53,592 nt of DNA, taken from positions 206,025 to 259,616 of the forward strand of contig NW_019091706.1 of assembly GCF_001949145.1 (NCBI RefSeq). Direction: 5' to 3'. This stretch comes from Acanthaster planci. Its lineage: Eukaryota; Echinodermata; Asteroidea; Valvatida; Acanthasteridae. Shown piece by piece: positions 20,586 through 32,368 of this stretch (position 1 is the first letter of the stretch; every line of letters begins with the position of its first letter). The notes beneath the pieces were generated by a model. It was given only the letters and a program-made list of their open reading frames with translations. It did not search any database and was not told the DNA's origin. Both the position numbers and the translations under genes were made by a program.

Positions 20586-22889
20586 TGCAGCACAACTGTA
20601 GTCCCCAATGATATCTTTTAGAAGAGCGGCAATTTCATGTCTAGTATGGAGTGAAAAAATATTTGTCTTGCATGTCTCTAAACCCTTCCCAAAAACCAGA
20701 CACTATCGACAGGGTACTTGCTCGCGTGAAGCCGCCATGTTGTTCGAACTTTGAAGTACATGAACATAATTATAATACCAAGGATAATAAATATTGAATA
20801 CGACCGCACCCCCATTCCTGCAAGATTCCTTAGACGTTAGTGAGAGTAAGTAAAAACTAGTTGTGCGGGGGTGCTCTTCAACAGAAATAAAACAACTATC
20901 GATCACTGACGTCTTGGGCCAAGGTTAGTTCCAGGCAGGCTCACACACGTTGTTGCAATGCATATTGCAATTAGGGGTCGTCCAAAAATTTCAACATTTC
21001 ACAGTACGGTACAACGAGTGCTATTATTTAAGGCTCCCTCCCCAAATTAGTGCTTGTCAACATTTTTCTACATGTAAGCCTATCCTAATTCCTGAAATCA
21101 CTGCACTGTTAATTAAAAAGTGCCTGTTATTGAGCACACACATTTTTGAAAACCTTCATGTTTTAAAAATAAAAGGTTCAAAACATACAACTCAGTCAGC
21201 TGATAAGGAGAAACCCCGTGGAGGGAATAGCTACTTATTTAGCAAATTGTAAACATCGAAAAGGATGCATTTTTCCTGAGTGCTCTAATTGGTGAAAAAG
21301 GAAAGAAAATAATGGGTATATTTATCAAATAGTACCAAAGGAACCGTGAGAAAACAACACCATGGAATAAAAGCAATAACTTAGGAACCGTGAGCAAGGA
21401 TTTTGATTTTTTCCTCCCCGAACGTCATGTTTGATTCACCTGAAGCCGCATTATTTTTTCAGTCCTCCCCCCCCAACACCTATAAGCTGGATAAACCGTT
21501 GTTTACACAAAAGTTATAAGCCATGTGTTTTCTTCAAATTTCAACATATATGTATGGATATTCTCGTTGTTTTGAGAACTTTACTGAACGAACAGGCAAA
21601 AACATGCCTCTAGTATATAGGTGAACTGTTGTAACTGTATAACAGCAGTTTTGGATGTCTTCCTTTGTGTTGGCTAAAGCGAGGGAATCGGGCCTTGCGT
21701 GCCGTGTAGCGGCTTGCATGTACGCTGCCTTGATATGCGCGGTACGGTGCCGGTGATTGGGACGATTTGCTTTACTAGCTAAACCTGCCTGAAACCCAGG
21801 ACCACAATGAGTATTTCTTTCCACAAAATTGGTCAAGTCTTCCGCATTGGTGGTGCATACGTAACACGATTTAGGATGTTACGGGGTTTCCGAATGCAAT
21901 CATGTCTGCCAGTCTAATGTTGACAGCATACAGAAGTTGATGGATACCGGTATAGTTTCTATTCGTTGCATGAAAAGCATAACCAAGTATCAAAATGGTT
22001 GCCGCGTCAGATGTAAACGAACGCAGCCTTTTCATCACTTCTCTGTAACTAAAAAAGAGATGATTGCCTTTTAAGTTCCGGTAGGCATTTAAAATATGGA
22101 AAGTAAACCATTTCAAACATTGAAGTTTTGGCGATTCTACAGCAATACTCCTCTTTCATTGTATACAGACCAAACGTTTTTGCATTCCAGCAAGTATATC
22201 TGTCATGATTGTGTTTGATTTCCTTAAACATGAGGCAAAATCTTTAAGCCATGAGTAGTGACTTTTTCAATTGTTGCATACATTCTAATATTATTTTTTT
22301 TCTTAATCATCGCTCTAAAAATAAAGGAAGGCCTGTCACCGACGCATTACACCTTTCAAAAAGTCGTTCGTCTGCTTGATAAGAAATGGAACGGTAGTCA
22401 TCATTCATTTAGCAGCAAACAGGTTCTAGCGTTGAATTTGTCACCAACATTACATATGCTGATACTTTTAAACTTTTATTTATTTGACCACCACCTGCAT
22501 GCTTATGCTTACCTCGCAAACTGCGTTTGTTGTCTCCTTTGACGAGCCTCTGGGCTGCGCTTTGATCACGCCAAACGGCAAATAGGTCTGAATAAAACTT
22601 CAGAATCTGTCTTTCCCCTGGTTTGAGAAGATGAAATTCACTGTTGGAAGTTTTACCACACGGAAGTATTGACGGCGAATATTGCTGCAATAGAGAGGTA
22701 TCAACGTGACTACCTTTGTTCGAATAATCCCAACACTACCAACTATTTTGAAGCATCCAAGCGTGAGATGGCCAACTGGGAATTCCCCCCCGCCCCCCAA
22801 TTGACGTCATTGTATGTTACTGCGCATGACTATAACTGTATTGTGTATTGTTAAGTGTGACCCGACCCACGGTTGAATTGTGACTGTTC
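20586..22889. other. No gene seen; one dispersed-repeat fragment
   Basis: Contains the repeat fragment at about 21290-21490 listed separately. The other short frames here, including 22258-22690, show no domain or splice support. Confidence 0.5.
21290..21490. mobile_element. Fragment related to the end of the hAT-like element at 44.5-46.0 kb
   Basis: Phrases AAAACAACACCA, GATTTTTTCCTCCCCGAA, GAAGCCGCATT, then a C run and CCTATAAGCTG occur in the same order as AAAACAACACCA, AATTTTTCCCCCGAA, GAAGCCGCATT, C run and GGCTGTATACGCC near 45720-45956. It is a decayed relative without its inverted terminus. Confidence 0.4.
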
Positions 22890-22890
22890 A

Positions 22891-22950
22891 TTAACCCTAA
22901 CCCTCCTCAATCCTCCAACAGGTGAAGGATTCAAGAGGGTTAGGGTTAAC
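22891..22950. repeat. Foldback with telomere-type TTAGGG arms
   Basis: TTAACCCTAACCCTC at 22891 is matched by GAGGGTTAGGGTTAA ending at 22949. The pairing continues imperfectly inwards, giving a stem of almost 30 bp with a tiny loop. A miniature foldback element or a captured telomere-like repeat is possible. Confidence 0.55.
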
Positions 22951-23470
22951 ATTATAAAAAAGATGAATATCGACTGCACTGCAGACAAATAATGACATGG
23001 TTGAAGCGTCGTTCATATTTTGGGTTGGATTATGACACCAGATGTAGGCCTATAAATATTTTTCACTCCGTTAAGCGGTTTTGCAATGGTTTGCCTGACC
23101 ATCAACTTTGGATTTGCACCGGTGTTACATGTTCACTGTTACTTTGAAAATCAAGAATTAGAAATAATAAAACAGCGAGTACAAATATTTAAAAATGTGA
23201 AGTGTGCAGTTATGCTCAATTGTAGTGATTCTCTTAATTAGCTGTTGCTGCAAGAGCCGGAACACCTTTTGTTGTTGTTATTATTATTATATTTTGGCGT
23301 TTTCGCAATTTTCCAAAAAAGCATTCTTTTTGTTGTGTGTGTTTTTTTTTTTTTTGGAAGATGTCATCAAGTAATTTATTATTGATTTTTCAATATTTAT
23401 TTCAGCCCATTGACTTTGTAAACGTTTTCGAGGCATCAATTTGCTTAATCGGCTATTTCCGATCGTCATC
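22951..23470. other. No gene seen
   Basis: AT-rich sequence with a T run near 23343 and short ATT repeats near 23280. Confidence 0.5.
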
Positions 23471-24262
23471 AAAATTATACCAAGGAAACACCTTAGGGCA
23501 ATGATGATACTAAAATAATTACGTCATGATAACGTCATCAAGTGACTTATTATTAAATTTTGAATATTTAAATATTCCGTTAAATATATAAAAATCCGTA
23601 TAAAATCAACCGTGGCCTCCCGCAACATTCTATTTCCAGCAAGTGCCAGGACAAATTCGTCTCGTGTAGGTACAATTACGTGACCCTTCCTTCCAGTTGA
23701 AACCGGAATTAGGCTTATTGTTTAAAAATGGAAAAAAGTCATTAAGTTTTTTCAACGGAATTAGTCTGTCGGTGTCAGTGCCGCGTTGAAACCCTGCTTA
23801 TATCTTGGAGAGGAAGTGCTTTAGGCAAATATTACGCTCACTTAGTGATGACGTCATCAACAATTCTATTTTTTCATTACGAACATTATCGACATTATCG
23901 AAATGTCAAATATTATATTTGCCTGGATTCTACTTTTTTGTTGATTTTAAAAAGGGGTTTGACTCCTAATGATCTGCGTGGGGACGTATTAAGTCAGGTT
24001 CAAGTCTTGCTTATATCTTGAAAAGGCAATGCTTTAGAGGAATATTGACCTTTTGTGATGTTGACGTCACCAGGAGACAAGTCACGTGACATTAATTGTG
24101 CACTCTTTGAGGCCCTTCTCTCCCGAAGTACATGTTCGATCGGGTCCAAATCTTGCAGATATCTTTAAAAGGGGGTGCTTTAGAGGAAAATTGACATCAT
24201 GTGATGATGACTTCATCAGGAAACAAGTCACACGACATTAAAGTTGCACTCTTTAAAGCCCA
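23470..24262. repeat. Degenerate tandem repeat with CRE-like cores
   Basis: Units begin near 23795, 24008 and 24154 with TGCTTATATCTTG-like text, continue GCTTTAGAGGAA-ATTGAC, then a TGACGTCATCA-like core, and in the last two units CAAGTCAC-CGACATTAA and GCACTCTTT. A looser unit precedes them near 23470-23560. A similar stretch is at 42297-42370. Spacing is about 150-210 bp. Confidence 0.55.
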
Positions 24263-24289
24263 ATATCTCCTTGGACTTATTGAAAAGCC

Positions 24290-25045
24290 AGACGAACTGA
24301 CCTTCCATCAGTCCTCTTCCATGCACTTTGCGGTCATAGTTCCACTTTTGGTGTCCGGCACTTTGCTTGAGGCACTCTCTAGCTCTGGCATGAGCCTCCT
24401 GCAGATTTTGCCTCTACCCTTCGGCAAAATCTGTTTTCACCGGGTCCTCCACTGTACTGTAGGACCTTCGACTACCAAGTCCACTGGCAACCTTGTTCCC
24501 TCCCCAGCATCATCATATTCGGGGAGTCACCAGTCGAATCCTGGGGAGTGCATCGATATGCAAAACATGCATACGGCAGACACTCACCCCAATCATGTTT
24601 TCTCCTGTTCGGTTAAATCATCACCGCAACCATGTTGATCAAAGTCTTGTTGAACCGTCCAACCAGTCCGTCGGACTTTGGGTTGTACGTTGTAGTTCGA
24701 GTTTTGGGTATGCCCCAAACCCGAGACATCTCAGCAAACACAGCAGATTCAAAGTTTATCCCTTGGTGCAATTCCAAAGAAATCCCAAACCTAAAGATAA
24801 ACTCAGTGACAAACTTATTAGTCACGGTCTCAGCTCTGGCATCGGGGAGAGGATACGCCTCCATCCATTTGGAGCAGTAATCCCCAGCCACCATGATCCA
24901 AGAATTGCCACTGTCACTCTGGGACAGTGGCCCCAGTAAGTCCACAGCCACTCTTTCCATGGGTTTGCCAACCATGCACTGTCGTAAGGGGAAAAATCTC
25001 CTCTTTGTAAGAGACTTTCTCCTTCCACACAGTTCACACTGTTGA
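24290..25045 (-). mobile_element. Ty3/Gypsy retrotransposon Pol relic (zinc finger end, integrase core, C-terminal linker)
   Basis: Integrase joins element DNA to the host chromosome. Reading down the minus strand: a C-x-x-C zinc-finger end (QQCELCGRRKSL, about 25045), VAVDLLGPL with the first catalytic Asp, DYCSKWMEAYPLPDA, then LELHQGINFES, where the usual two residues holding the second catalytic Asp are missing. Next comes SDGLVGRFNKTL, where Gly replaces the catalytic Glu. Beyond 24612 broken frames continue with NMMMLGRE and KWNYDRKV, the usual text after the integrase core. Stops and frameshifts are present. No reverse transcriptase part is joined to it. It is inactive. Confidence 0.85.
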
Positions 25046-26642
25046 TAAATTCATGGTTTCAGAGCAAGGAAATACAGTTAATAAACCTCACAGTGACACG
25101 GGATTTCACGGACAATTAATCAGTACAATAGGTTTATTACAAATATAAATCAACGAGGCTATCAAACACAAGGTTTATTTAAACAATACACCTCACAAGG
25201 CAATTCAATAAGCCTCACGTGGTAAACCTAATCACATGGCAAGTTGGCAACTCTAACATAAGCCAGAATATTGACAAGGTTACACACTACTAGCAAGCAG
25301 TGATAATCTACGTGGAGTGTTAATCAAACAAGGGGTAATAACCCTCACTACCCAGGGCCAATTAATCCAAGGGATAATAACACCTACAGGAACCAGAGCG
25401 CTCCAAGTAACCCTCAAGGAAAGCCAGTTCAATGATACCCGGATCGCAAACCAGCCGTCGCGCCACCTACGGTGTTCACAGACGGCAAGCAATCCACAAC
25501 GAATCACCGTACCACTAGCTCTCAGCCAAGGGTTAACAGCTTACCCTCTAGACTGTTCCCACTGTAACCAAGACCCAATGAACAGTTTACTACTACATGT
25601 TCTACTCCACCTACAAGTCGATACGACGCAGCGCTCTCTAGTGCAATGTCCCACGCTGCCTCACAGTCGGCGCAATGTACAGCTCACAACGTTCGGCGGC
25701 GATCCTATAACTCTACGACCCAGCAGCGAAACCAACAGTGCGCACCCTAAGCACGCTGCGAGCGCCCAGACCTAGCGCTCTACGCACCGCTGATTGGTCG
25801 AAGCATGCATTAATAATTAATTACTTAGACTGGCATCCATGCCTACCCCTGTTTCGTCACACTATGCATTATACTTTTTTCTGCCGACACTCTTCATTTT
25901 CATTATACTAATGCCGCGTTTCAGTTGCTAAATCTGAGGAAATAAATCAATCAATTTTCAGAATACACCTTTGAGACGATGAAGGTTAGTTTCTTTTGCT
26001 AGTTATTTATGAATTACCCAATAGTTGATTATTTAACTGACCATTTGAGGGGGCCCACCACAGACAGGCACAACGGTTCTTGTATAAACGTTACGTTGGG
26101 ATGATTGAACGTTTTCCGTTGATTCCATTGTGTAATAGGATTGATCTAAAGGATTGAAACTGCCAAAAGTCTCTAGACACATGTCGTCATCTTAATATTT
26201 GAGTCACAAAGTGTATAAAATGTAAAAAAATGTGTAATAGATAATGACAGAACAAACTTTTAAAAGGTGCTTGTACAAATCTGAATTCACCTACCTGTCC
26301 CTTTTACACTCCAGCGTGACATATTGTAAAATTTCATTAAAACGTGGCTAGAACCCGACGTAACTAGGGAAAAAATTTAAGATCGTTCTAGGTTGATACT
26401 GAGTTGCTGGCACGCGTGTATGAAGTCCGCATTACGTTCTCGGCACAATAAAACTGAACTTGAGTCCAGACTTTGCATTGATGTAAAAGAGTTCTATGCG
26501 ACTGTAAAACGACCTAAAAGCTCGCGGTACAATGGTAATATTGTTATGTAAACCATTTATCCTATGCCAGTGAGGAATGTGATTTAGCATAGATCAGGGT
26601 TCTCGGCTTTTATAAGGAAAATTGGCGTGGCCCCGTAGGGCA
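25046..26642. other. No gene seen; repetitive-looking stretch
   Basis: 25060-25760 has many CCTCAC and AATAA(C/A)C phrases and long open frames on both strands that look compositional. It could be noncoding retroelement sequence next to the integrase relic. 25860-26600 shows nothing. Confidence 0.4.
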
Positions 26643-26876
26643 GTGGCCGTCAGGCTGTCCTCGAGGCAAGTCTCGTCGTGATGTGTGGAACAAGTTTTGT
26701 TTTATTAAGTTATCTTTTTGTTTGTGTGATAGCATATTTTGTTTCATCAGACTTCTTTTAATCATGTAGTGGTCACATTCCCGGGGCAGATCGACCCTCA
26801 TAAGATATGGTGGAAGATCCCCGTATACGGTGTGACACACCCTTTCGAGACGTCCCGAGGCCAGCCTGACGGCCAC
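26643..26876. repeat. Inverted-repeat element, about 234 bp
   Basis: GTGGCCGTCAGGCTG at 26643 is matched by CAGCCTGACGGCCAC ending at 26876. The pairing continues (CCTCG-GG, GTCTCG) for about 30 bp per arm. The interior is T-rich. It lies just upstream of the Gag relic and may be part of that element's leader or LTR, or an independent foldback. Confidence 0.5.
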
Positions 26877-27003
26877 TCCGGACGCATTGATTTAGGTAAG
26901 AGTCATGTTGTTATTTCTCATTTATTTAACTGTATATGACAATATTGATGTATGTTACATTGTGCGAAGTGTCCCACATACATTATTTTACCATTTTTAA
27001 AAT

Positions 27004-28709
27004 ATGAAATTTGTTGAACCTATGGAAAAAGAAACTAAATCATTTCATGACGAAACGAACACTGACGAAACAGCCATGTCAAAATACAAAGGGCATTTTA
27101 AAGATATGTATTCGGGGTTACCCAATGAAAACCTTAATGTAATTCTTAGTAGATTTGAGTTGAATGCCAAACTACGTGACTTCGCCTCTGATAAGCTACA
27201 CTTTGCACTGACTCTTAGACTTGAGGTAATGCAGCGATTTGGTTGTCTACTTCTGATGACGGTACGAAAAGCTCTTATGAAAGTCTAAAGGCTGCCTTGA
27301 TTGACAATTTCTCGGGTAGAACCAGAAATTGGTAAACGAAACCAAATTAGCCTCCCGTGTTCACGAAGAATCTGAATCAGTAAACAATTATTTTTCAGAT
27401 ATATCTTCGAGTAACACATTGCAAAAACTGGATCAAGAGAAATTAACTCATTTCATTAGGGGCTTAGGCTACAACCACGATTTAAAGCTTTCGTTATTTC
27501 AAAAGAACCCGAATCTTTGAACTGTGCACTTCATTATGCACATCTTTCACAAATTGTGTCAAGAGACACCAGCCCCGCCATCGTCCATGGTGCATTCTAC
27601 ACAGGTTTTGCAATTGCCTGTTGAGCCTAATTCGCAATCTAACCAGGCTGATACAATCCAGCAGTTAGTTAATGACAGCGCTCAAATACAGATGGCAGTT
27701 AACGAAATAGTAAACCAAGCCACAAAGACCAAAACTCAGCAAGGCCAATCTGGACCTCGTATGCAAAAGTATTGTAGCGTAGTCTTTCCTGGGTTCGCTT
27801 ACCCCGCTTGCTGCCAAACGCAAGACAAACGGGACACCTCTGGATTCGTCGTACAGTGAAACTTTTCTGTCGTTCTTTTATTTCGGACAACACTCACTAA
27901 AGAACAACTCCAGACCCAACTTGACTGCCTACCCAGCCAGCTTCCCAAAAACCGAACAGGATCGTCAGTCCACTGCAACATTTCCCGCGCACGCCCATAA
28001 ATCTCGTACAATGTTATACAATTCTGGCCAGCCGCCAATCATCCTCGCGCGCTTACAGATACTGATCCATTGTTAGACATTGCTATACAAGTCTTGCAGG
28101 CCGAATTTCCTAAAATAGCTCATTTCCGGAGCCACAGTCTCCAAGAGTCCATATTGATTAGAGGCTCCGGCGGGGCGAGTAATATAAGATGGAGCTAATC
28201 TGGGGCGTTCGCTACAGTATTGTAATGGCAATTCATTAAACCGATACTCCCAAATAAGTAGATTGATTTGTTATCGATATGGTAAACTGGGTCACAGACA
28301 ATTTGAGTTTTACTCTAGATTTCACATTCAAGGGTATCCTTTAAACTAAGATGCCCTCTTACTTGTGATACAAACAAAAGATCTGGTCGTCGAGTTGTAG
28401 GTAAAGAATGATCATGGGATAGATAGGACAATGCAAGGCTGTTGTATTGATGTACTATTAGGATCTAAGTCACTATCTTGTCTGTTGGACTCTGGTGCAA
28501 ATATCAATCTCATTAGTGAGAAATGTTTTCGACAATCGACTGAACGTAATGCCATTGAAATTCGAGATTTTGAAATTTCACAAGCAGTAACTGCCAATGG
28601 TGCTTGTCTCAATATTCTAATATTTGCAAAGATTCCTTTGACTATAGGTGGTTGTGACTTTTGTATACCTTTGTGTGTAACTCTCAATCTCGATCGCTAC
28701 TTAAATTAA
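27004..28709 (+). mobile_element. Retrotransposon Gag and aspartic protease relic
   Basis: Gag is the particle protein and the protease cleaves the polyprotein. 27004-27240 reads FELNAKLRDFASDKLHFALT, then L, and after a frameshift GNAAIWLSTSDDG ... YESLKAALIDNFSGR, a typical retrotransposon capsid pattern. It continues at 27329-27520 with LDQEKLTHFIRGLGY. 28431-28709 contains LLDSGANINLIS, with the D-S-G-A catalytic triad of retropepsins. Several frameshifts, no visible zinc knuckle, and no reverse transcriptase downstream. It is opposite in strand to the integrase at 24.3-25.0 kb and so a separate insertion. Confidence 0.78.
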
Positions 28710-29640
28710 AGCACTCAGTTCCTTGTAGAAAAAAAACGCCCGGAAAGCGATTTTGACGGATGCGCAACGCTTGACGCAAGTGTTGACGCGCACATGAAAA
28801 AGTGCATGAATGGGGTTTTCTGGACTTGAATCAATTTGGACTTACGCTGCTCTTCACCAGTCAGCCATCTTTTCACCAGCCTATACACAGGTCACGTCAC
28901 ATTACTCTCATAAAAGGCGCCCTAATTTGATAGCCATTATCGTACAACGTGTGTCATATGCATAACGCCAGTCAGTATTAAAGTCCGAACTGGCAGATAA
29001 CAATCGGACCCCGTCGGAGGTACGCATATGACTATCCATAATTGCATATATGCGACATGATCTTTCATATACTGAATTTCCACCAATCACAGTAGTCAGA
29101 TTCGTATAGACTCATTCATTATAATGCAGGTATGAACGATGTAAAACAAGTCCGGCATTTTAGTTGGCTGTCGGGTAATTTTGGTAGATGAGCTGATACG
29201 CTTTGTACAAACGGTTGACAGATTCGTCAAGTCGAGGTTTCTCACAGTAACAGTGGACACAAGAGGGTGCGAGGCAAGTAACGTGTGCAGCCTCTACATC
29301 CAAAGCATACACACCGACAACATCACAGAGGATCTCGGCTTGGTCAAGTCTTTGGGGATTTCAGATTCGCTACGGTTTTCAGTGTCCATTTTATCATAGT
29401 TCAAATATAGCAGTGGAATTTACTTGCACAAACATACCTACAAATTTTTAAAAAAGTCGCTAAACTATTGGTTTAAAACCAATTATTTCCACATAATCCT
29501 CCTCGACACCGCTGTGAATGCAGTGAGTTATAGGTAGGATAATGTTGCATTTACAAGAAGCTGGTAAGTTTCCTTTTGTGTTGACAATTAGTCTGAATAA
29601 TGTTTGCCTTACGAATACAGTTTTTTCTTATACTGTTGTC
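28710..29640. other. No gene seen
   Basis: Spacer between the Gag-protease relic and the first receptor-array module. The frames at 28908-29090 and 29181-29399 have no recognisable content. Confidence 0.5.
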
Positions 29641-30365
29641 TTAGAAATGCTGGTTGAAGCTTTGTAGGTAAATATGAGAGTTGAGTTTGTCTGATTTATT
29701 CGTGTGATGAAATACATGAAACGTTCTTCGCTGGAGTTACAGAGTCATACATCGAAACAACTGAATTTAGCCTTTCATAGCCTACTAAAACAGAATAGCT
29801 GAAACGTCGACTTGGGACTTTTTTGGGTCAAGTTAAAGGAAGTAGCTGTATTTTAACACATTTCGGAAAGTGAAGTCAATTTTCCAGACTTCTACCATAT
29901 CAATTCAGGTATCTCTTGAAACGCATTGTCCAAAACTAAATTCTTGTAATTTTTGGGGTCACATGAATGTAATTTGTCAGCCGTAGATTTGGTTACGGAC
30001 CCCAACGCCAGAACGTTAGGCATGTCTTGGCTCAGTCCAAGGTTTGGTGAAATTTACTGCCAAGTAGTAACCCATTGTATACGCGATAATAGCTTCAATT
30101 GCCTGCATGGTAAATTGCATCCTACGTTTTTTTTCTGGACCACAAGTTATAATGTTATCAATTACGTGCAATTATCTACTGTCTATCATCATTTGCCACT
30201 GCCGCACCGAAGAAGATCTACTTGTGTGACGTCCATGATTTTTTCGTACATTGTTAAAAAATGGGCAAATATGACCCACGCCTTGGCCTATATTGGAGTA
30301 AATATCAGTTTCCTAACTTCTGGTCACATGCCTTCATCTGTTGGGTAAACTCTTACTCAACCTAC
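29640..30365 (+). repeat. Receptor-array upstream module U1
   Basis: Shares ordered phrases with 36400-37200, 44030-44490 plus 45960-46180, and 53380-53520. Examples are TCCAAGGTTTGGT, AACCCA, GGTAAATTGCATCC, GTTATCCATTA-GTGCAAT and GTTGGGTAAAC. It is noncoding and lies about 2 kb before a receptor, so it is part of the duplicated unit. The open frame across it is not conserved in U2. Confidence 0.75.
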
Positions 30366-31061
30366 TTCTATAGACTATTTAAAAGAATTAAATGAACAAG
30401 AGAACAGAATGTTTTTGTCATGGTGGGCTGCCGTTAGATCAAGAGGCATTAAAGTTATGTGAAAATCAGTGAGGTGTTGTCTATTGGTTCTCCAACAATA
30501 CTCGACAATGTTGGTGCATGCAATCATGCGTGTCATTCTGTTCTCTTGTTCCTTTAATTCTTTTGAGAAGTGTACTAAGAATGACCAACATCTGAATAAT
30601 CCATCTTTGTCCAAAACACAAGTTGGCAGTGATTATGAATAAATGATTAGCTATTTTTGAACTAATAGTGTAATTGAAGACCAGTACATTTTTATATTTT
30701 GGATTTATGACCTTGCTGTATCCCCTGGAAATGAGTTTCGGAAAAAATAAGTCTGCTTTCACCCTTAGGGGAAATCACTCGATGCAGGTTAGTAGCACTT
30801 ATGAAAAGGTAATTAGCTGGATATGAATAATTAACTAGCTGGAAACATTGTAACATATTTGCATTGACTATTTAGGCTTGCATACTTTTACTTTTTCCCC
30901 CAGAGATGATATTCGATAAAATTAATGTGCTTACCCTAAGAAAATTATTACGAATAATTACATGTAATTAGCTAGTATACATGTATATACATACATGTCT
31001 TTTACATTCCACTCAGTAGGACCTATGAACAACTATATTTGGAGGAACATTTTATTTTTCT
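30366..31061. other. No gene seen
   Basis: AT-rich spacer, with ACATGTA/TACATGT phrases near 30960-31000. Confidence 0.5.
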
Positions 31062-31366
31062 AATGACTTGACCTGAAGTACCCCTTAAAGTCAAATTCTC
31101 CCCTTTGGCGGCGGACGCGGAGGGCGGGGCCAGTGCCCCCTCGCACACACACATCCATTTTGCAGATCATACAATGAGGTGAGATTGGCCTATTACATCT
31201 GAAGGTCTCACAACTCCCCCCGCCCCCGTTGAAAATCGTTCCGCCACCAGTGGAACAACCACTCCACTAAATAATATTTATCAAAGTGATGTCTTTGAAA
31301 ATAAACATTTGAAGAAACTAATACGTTCCCAGCCAAAATGGGGTTAGCCATTGCAAAAAAATCAAA
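31062..31366 (+). repeat. Receptor 5' flank, first version
   Basis: 305 bases nearly identical to 31624-31930 (a handful of differences). It begins AATGACTTGACCTGAAG and includes a GC-rich patch (GGCGGCGGACGCGGAGGGC). It runs directly into receptor coding sequence at 31365, without the promoter found before the intact gene. Confidence 0.9.
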
Positions 31367-31621
31367 CATCTCCAACGAGTACACACCATCGTTTTTTCTC
31401 ACCAAAATGGTAACTCTTTCCATCGTACTCGGTATCATCTCCACAATGACAGTCATAGGGAACATTTTTGTGATTGCTGCTGACATCAAAGACAGACGCA
31501 TCAGCGCTACCGTTGCCAATTCATATATACTGAGTCTGTCTGTTTGCGATTTGATAGTCGGTGCTGTCTCACTACCCTTGTACTCCATAAGGATCATCCT
31601 CGGCTACTGGCTCTTCGGAAA
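31365..31621 (+). pseudogene. Truncated receptor copy 0 (N-terminus to TM2)
   Basis: Encodes NISNEYTPSFFL, TM1 with the conserved GN, and TM2 with SVCDLIVGAVSLP, then stops at the N at 31622 in the extracellular loop before TM3. It is closest to copy 1 (same NISNEYTPSF). The ATG at 31338 lies in fused 5' flank, so its start is artificial. Relative to copy 1, about 500 bases of flank, promoter and N-terminus are missing. The junction (ATCAAACATCTCC) has a two-base overlap. It is either a real deletion duplicate or an assembly chimera of a second haplotype. Confidence 0.85.
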
Positions 31622-31622
31622 N
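31622..31622. other. Single-N join
   Basis: One N splits the truncated receptor from the second version of its own 5' flank. Confidence 0.95.
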
Positions 31623-31623
31623 A

Positions 31624-31930
31624 AATGACTTGACCTGAAGTACCCCTTAAAGTCAAATTCTCCCCTTTGGCGGCGGACGCGGAGGGCGGGGCCAGTGCCC
31701 CCTCGCACACACACATCCATTTTGCAGATCATACAATGAGGTGAGATTGGCCTATTATATCTGAAGGTCTCACAACTCCCCCCCGCCCCCCGTTGAAAAT
31801 CGTTCCGCCACATGTGGAACAACCACTCCACTAAAGAATATTTATCAAAGTGATGTCTTTGAAAATAAACATTTGAAGAAACTAACACGTTCCCAGCCAA
31901 AATGGGGTTAGCCATTGCAAAAAAATCAAA
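31624..31930 (+). repeat. Receptor 5' flank, second version
   Basis: Near-duplicate of 31062-31366. Here it continues into the normal upstream sequence of receptor copy 1. Confidence 0.9.
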
Positions 31931-32223
31931 GGCACATGAAATCAATTTTTTTCATATTCTGAGTGTGTAAAAGTACTGTAATTAATTGCTTCCTTTCCAC
32001 ACCTTGCTCTGTCAAGGCTTTTTAAACGACTTCAGTCCACATCGCTGCCCATCAAAATGGAAATGGTAACTTGGGCGTTTGAAATAATTTACAAATTCTC
32101 CAGACGAGAATTCGATGTGCGTCACATACTGGATATTGTTATTCATTTTGTCGTCCTTGCCTGGAATCTATTTGTCCTGCCCTATTCAATTTACTCAGTC
32201 ATTTGCGTCTAATAAATAGACCC

Positions 32224-32272
32224 GGCGTGGCTTGATAAGCCCTAGGAAGGACCATGGCTCTAGGTATATTAA
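32224..32272 (+). promoter_or_regulatory. Core promoter of receptor copy 1
   Basis: Element GCGTGGCTTGATAAGCCC (within 32224-32246) is followed after 18 bases by a TATA box, TATATTAA (32265-32272). The same pair, with the same 18-base gap, precedes copies 2 and 3. The TATA box lies 104 bases before the ATG at 32369. Confidence 0.72.
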
Positions 32273-32368
32273 CAGGCAAGCGTCAGTCAAGCGACAGTTA
32301 AGCAAGAAAGAGCATCACATGACGGATGGGTGGACAGTTGAGCAGTGGGGTGTTTTGTAACCGGTAAG

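Noticed and set aside
24201-24939. Long plus-strand frames (145 and 148 residues)
   Set aside because: They lie antisense to the recognisable Gypsy Pol text on the minus strand and have no protein features of their own.
25317-25775. 152-residue plus-strand frame
   Set aside because: Low-complexity composition, no domain, and an opposing open frame of similar quality; judged compositional.
24290-28709. One complete LTR retrotransposon spanning the integrase and Gag-protease relics
   Set aside because: Integrase is on the minus strand and Gag-protease on the plus strand, with no reverse transcriptase between; they are separate insertions.
31338-31628. Independent fourth receptor gene starting at 31338
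   Set aside because: The first ATG lies in fused flank, the promoter is missing, and the frame ends at an N after TM2; it is a fragment or chimera.
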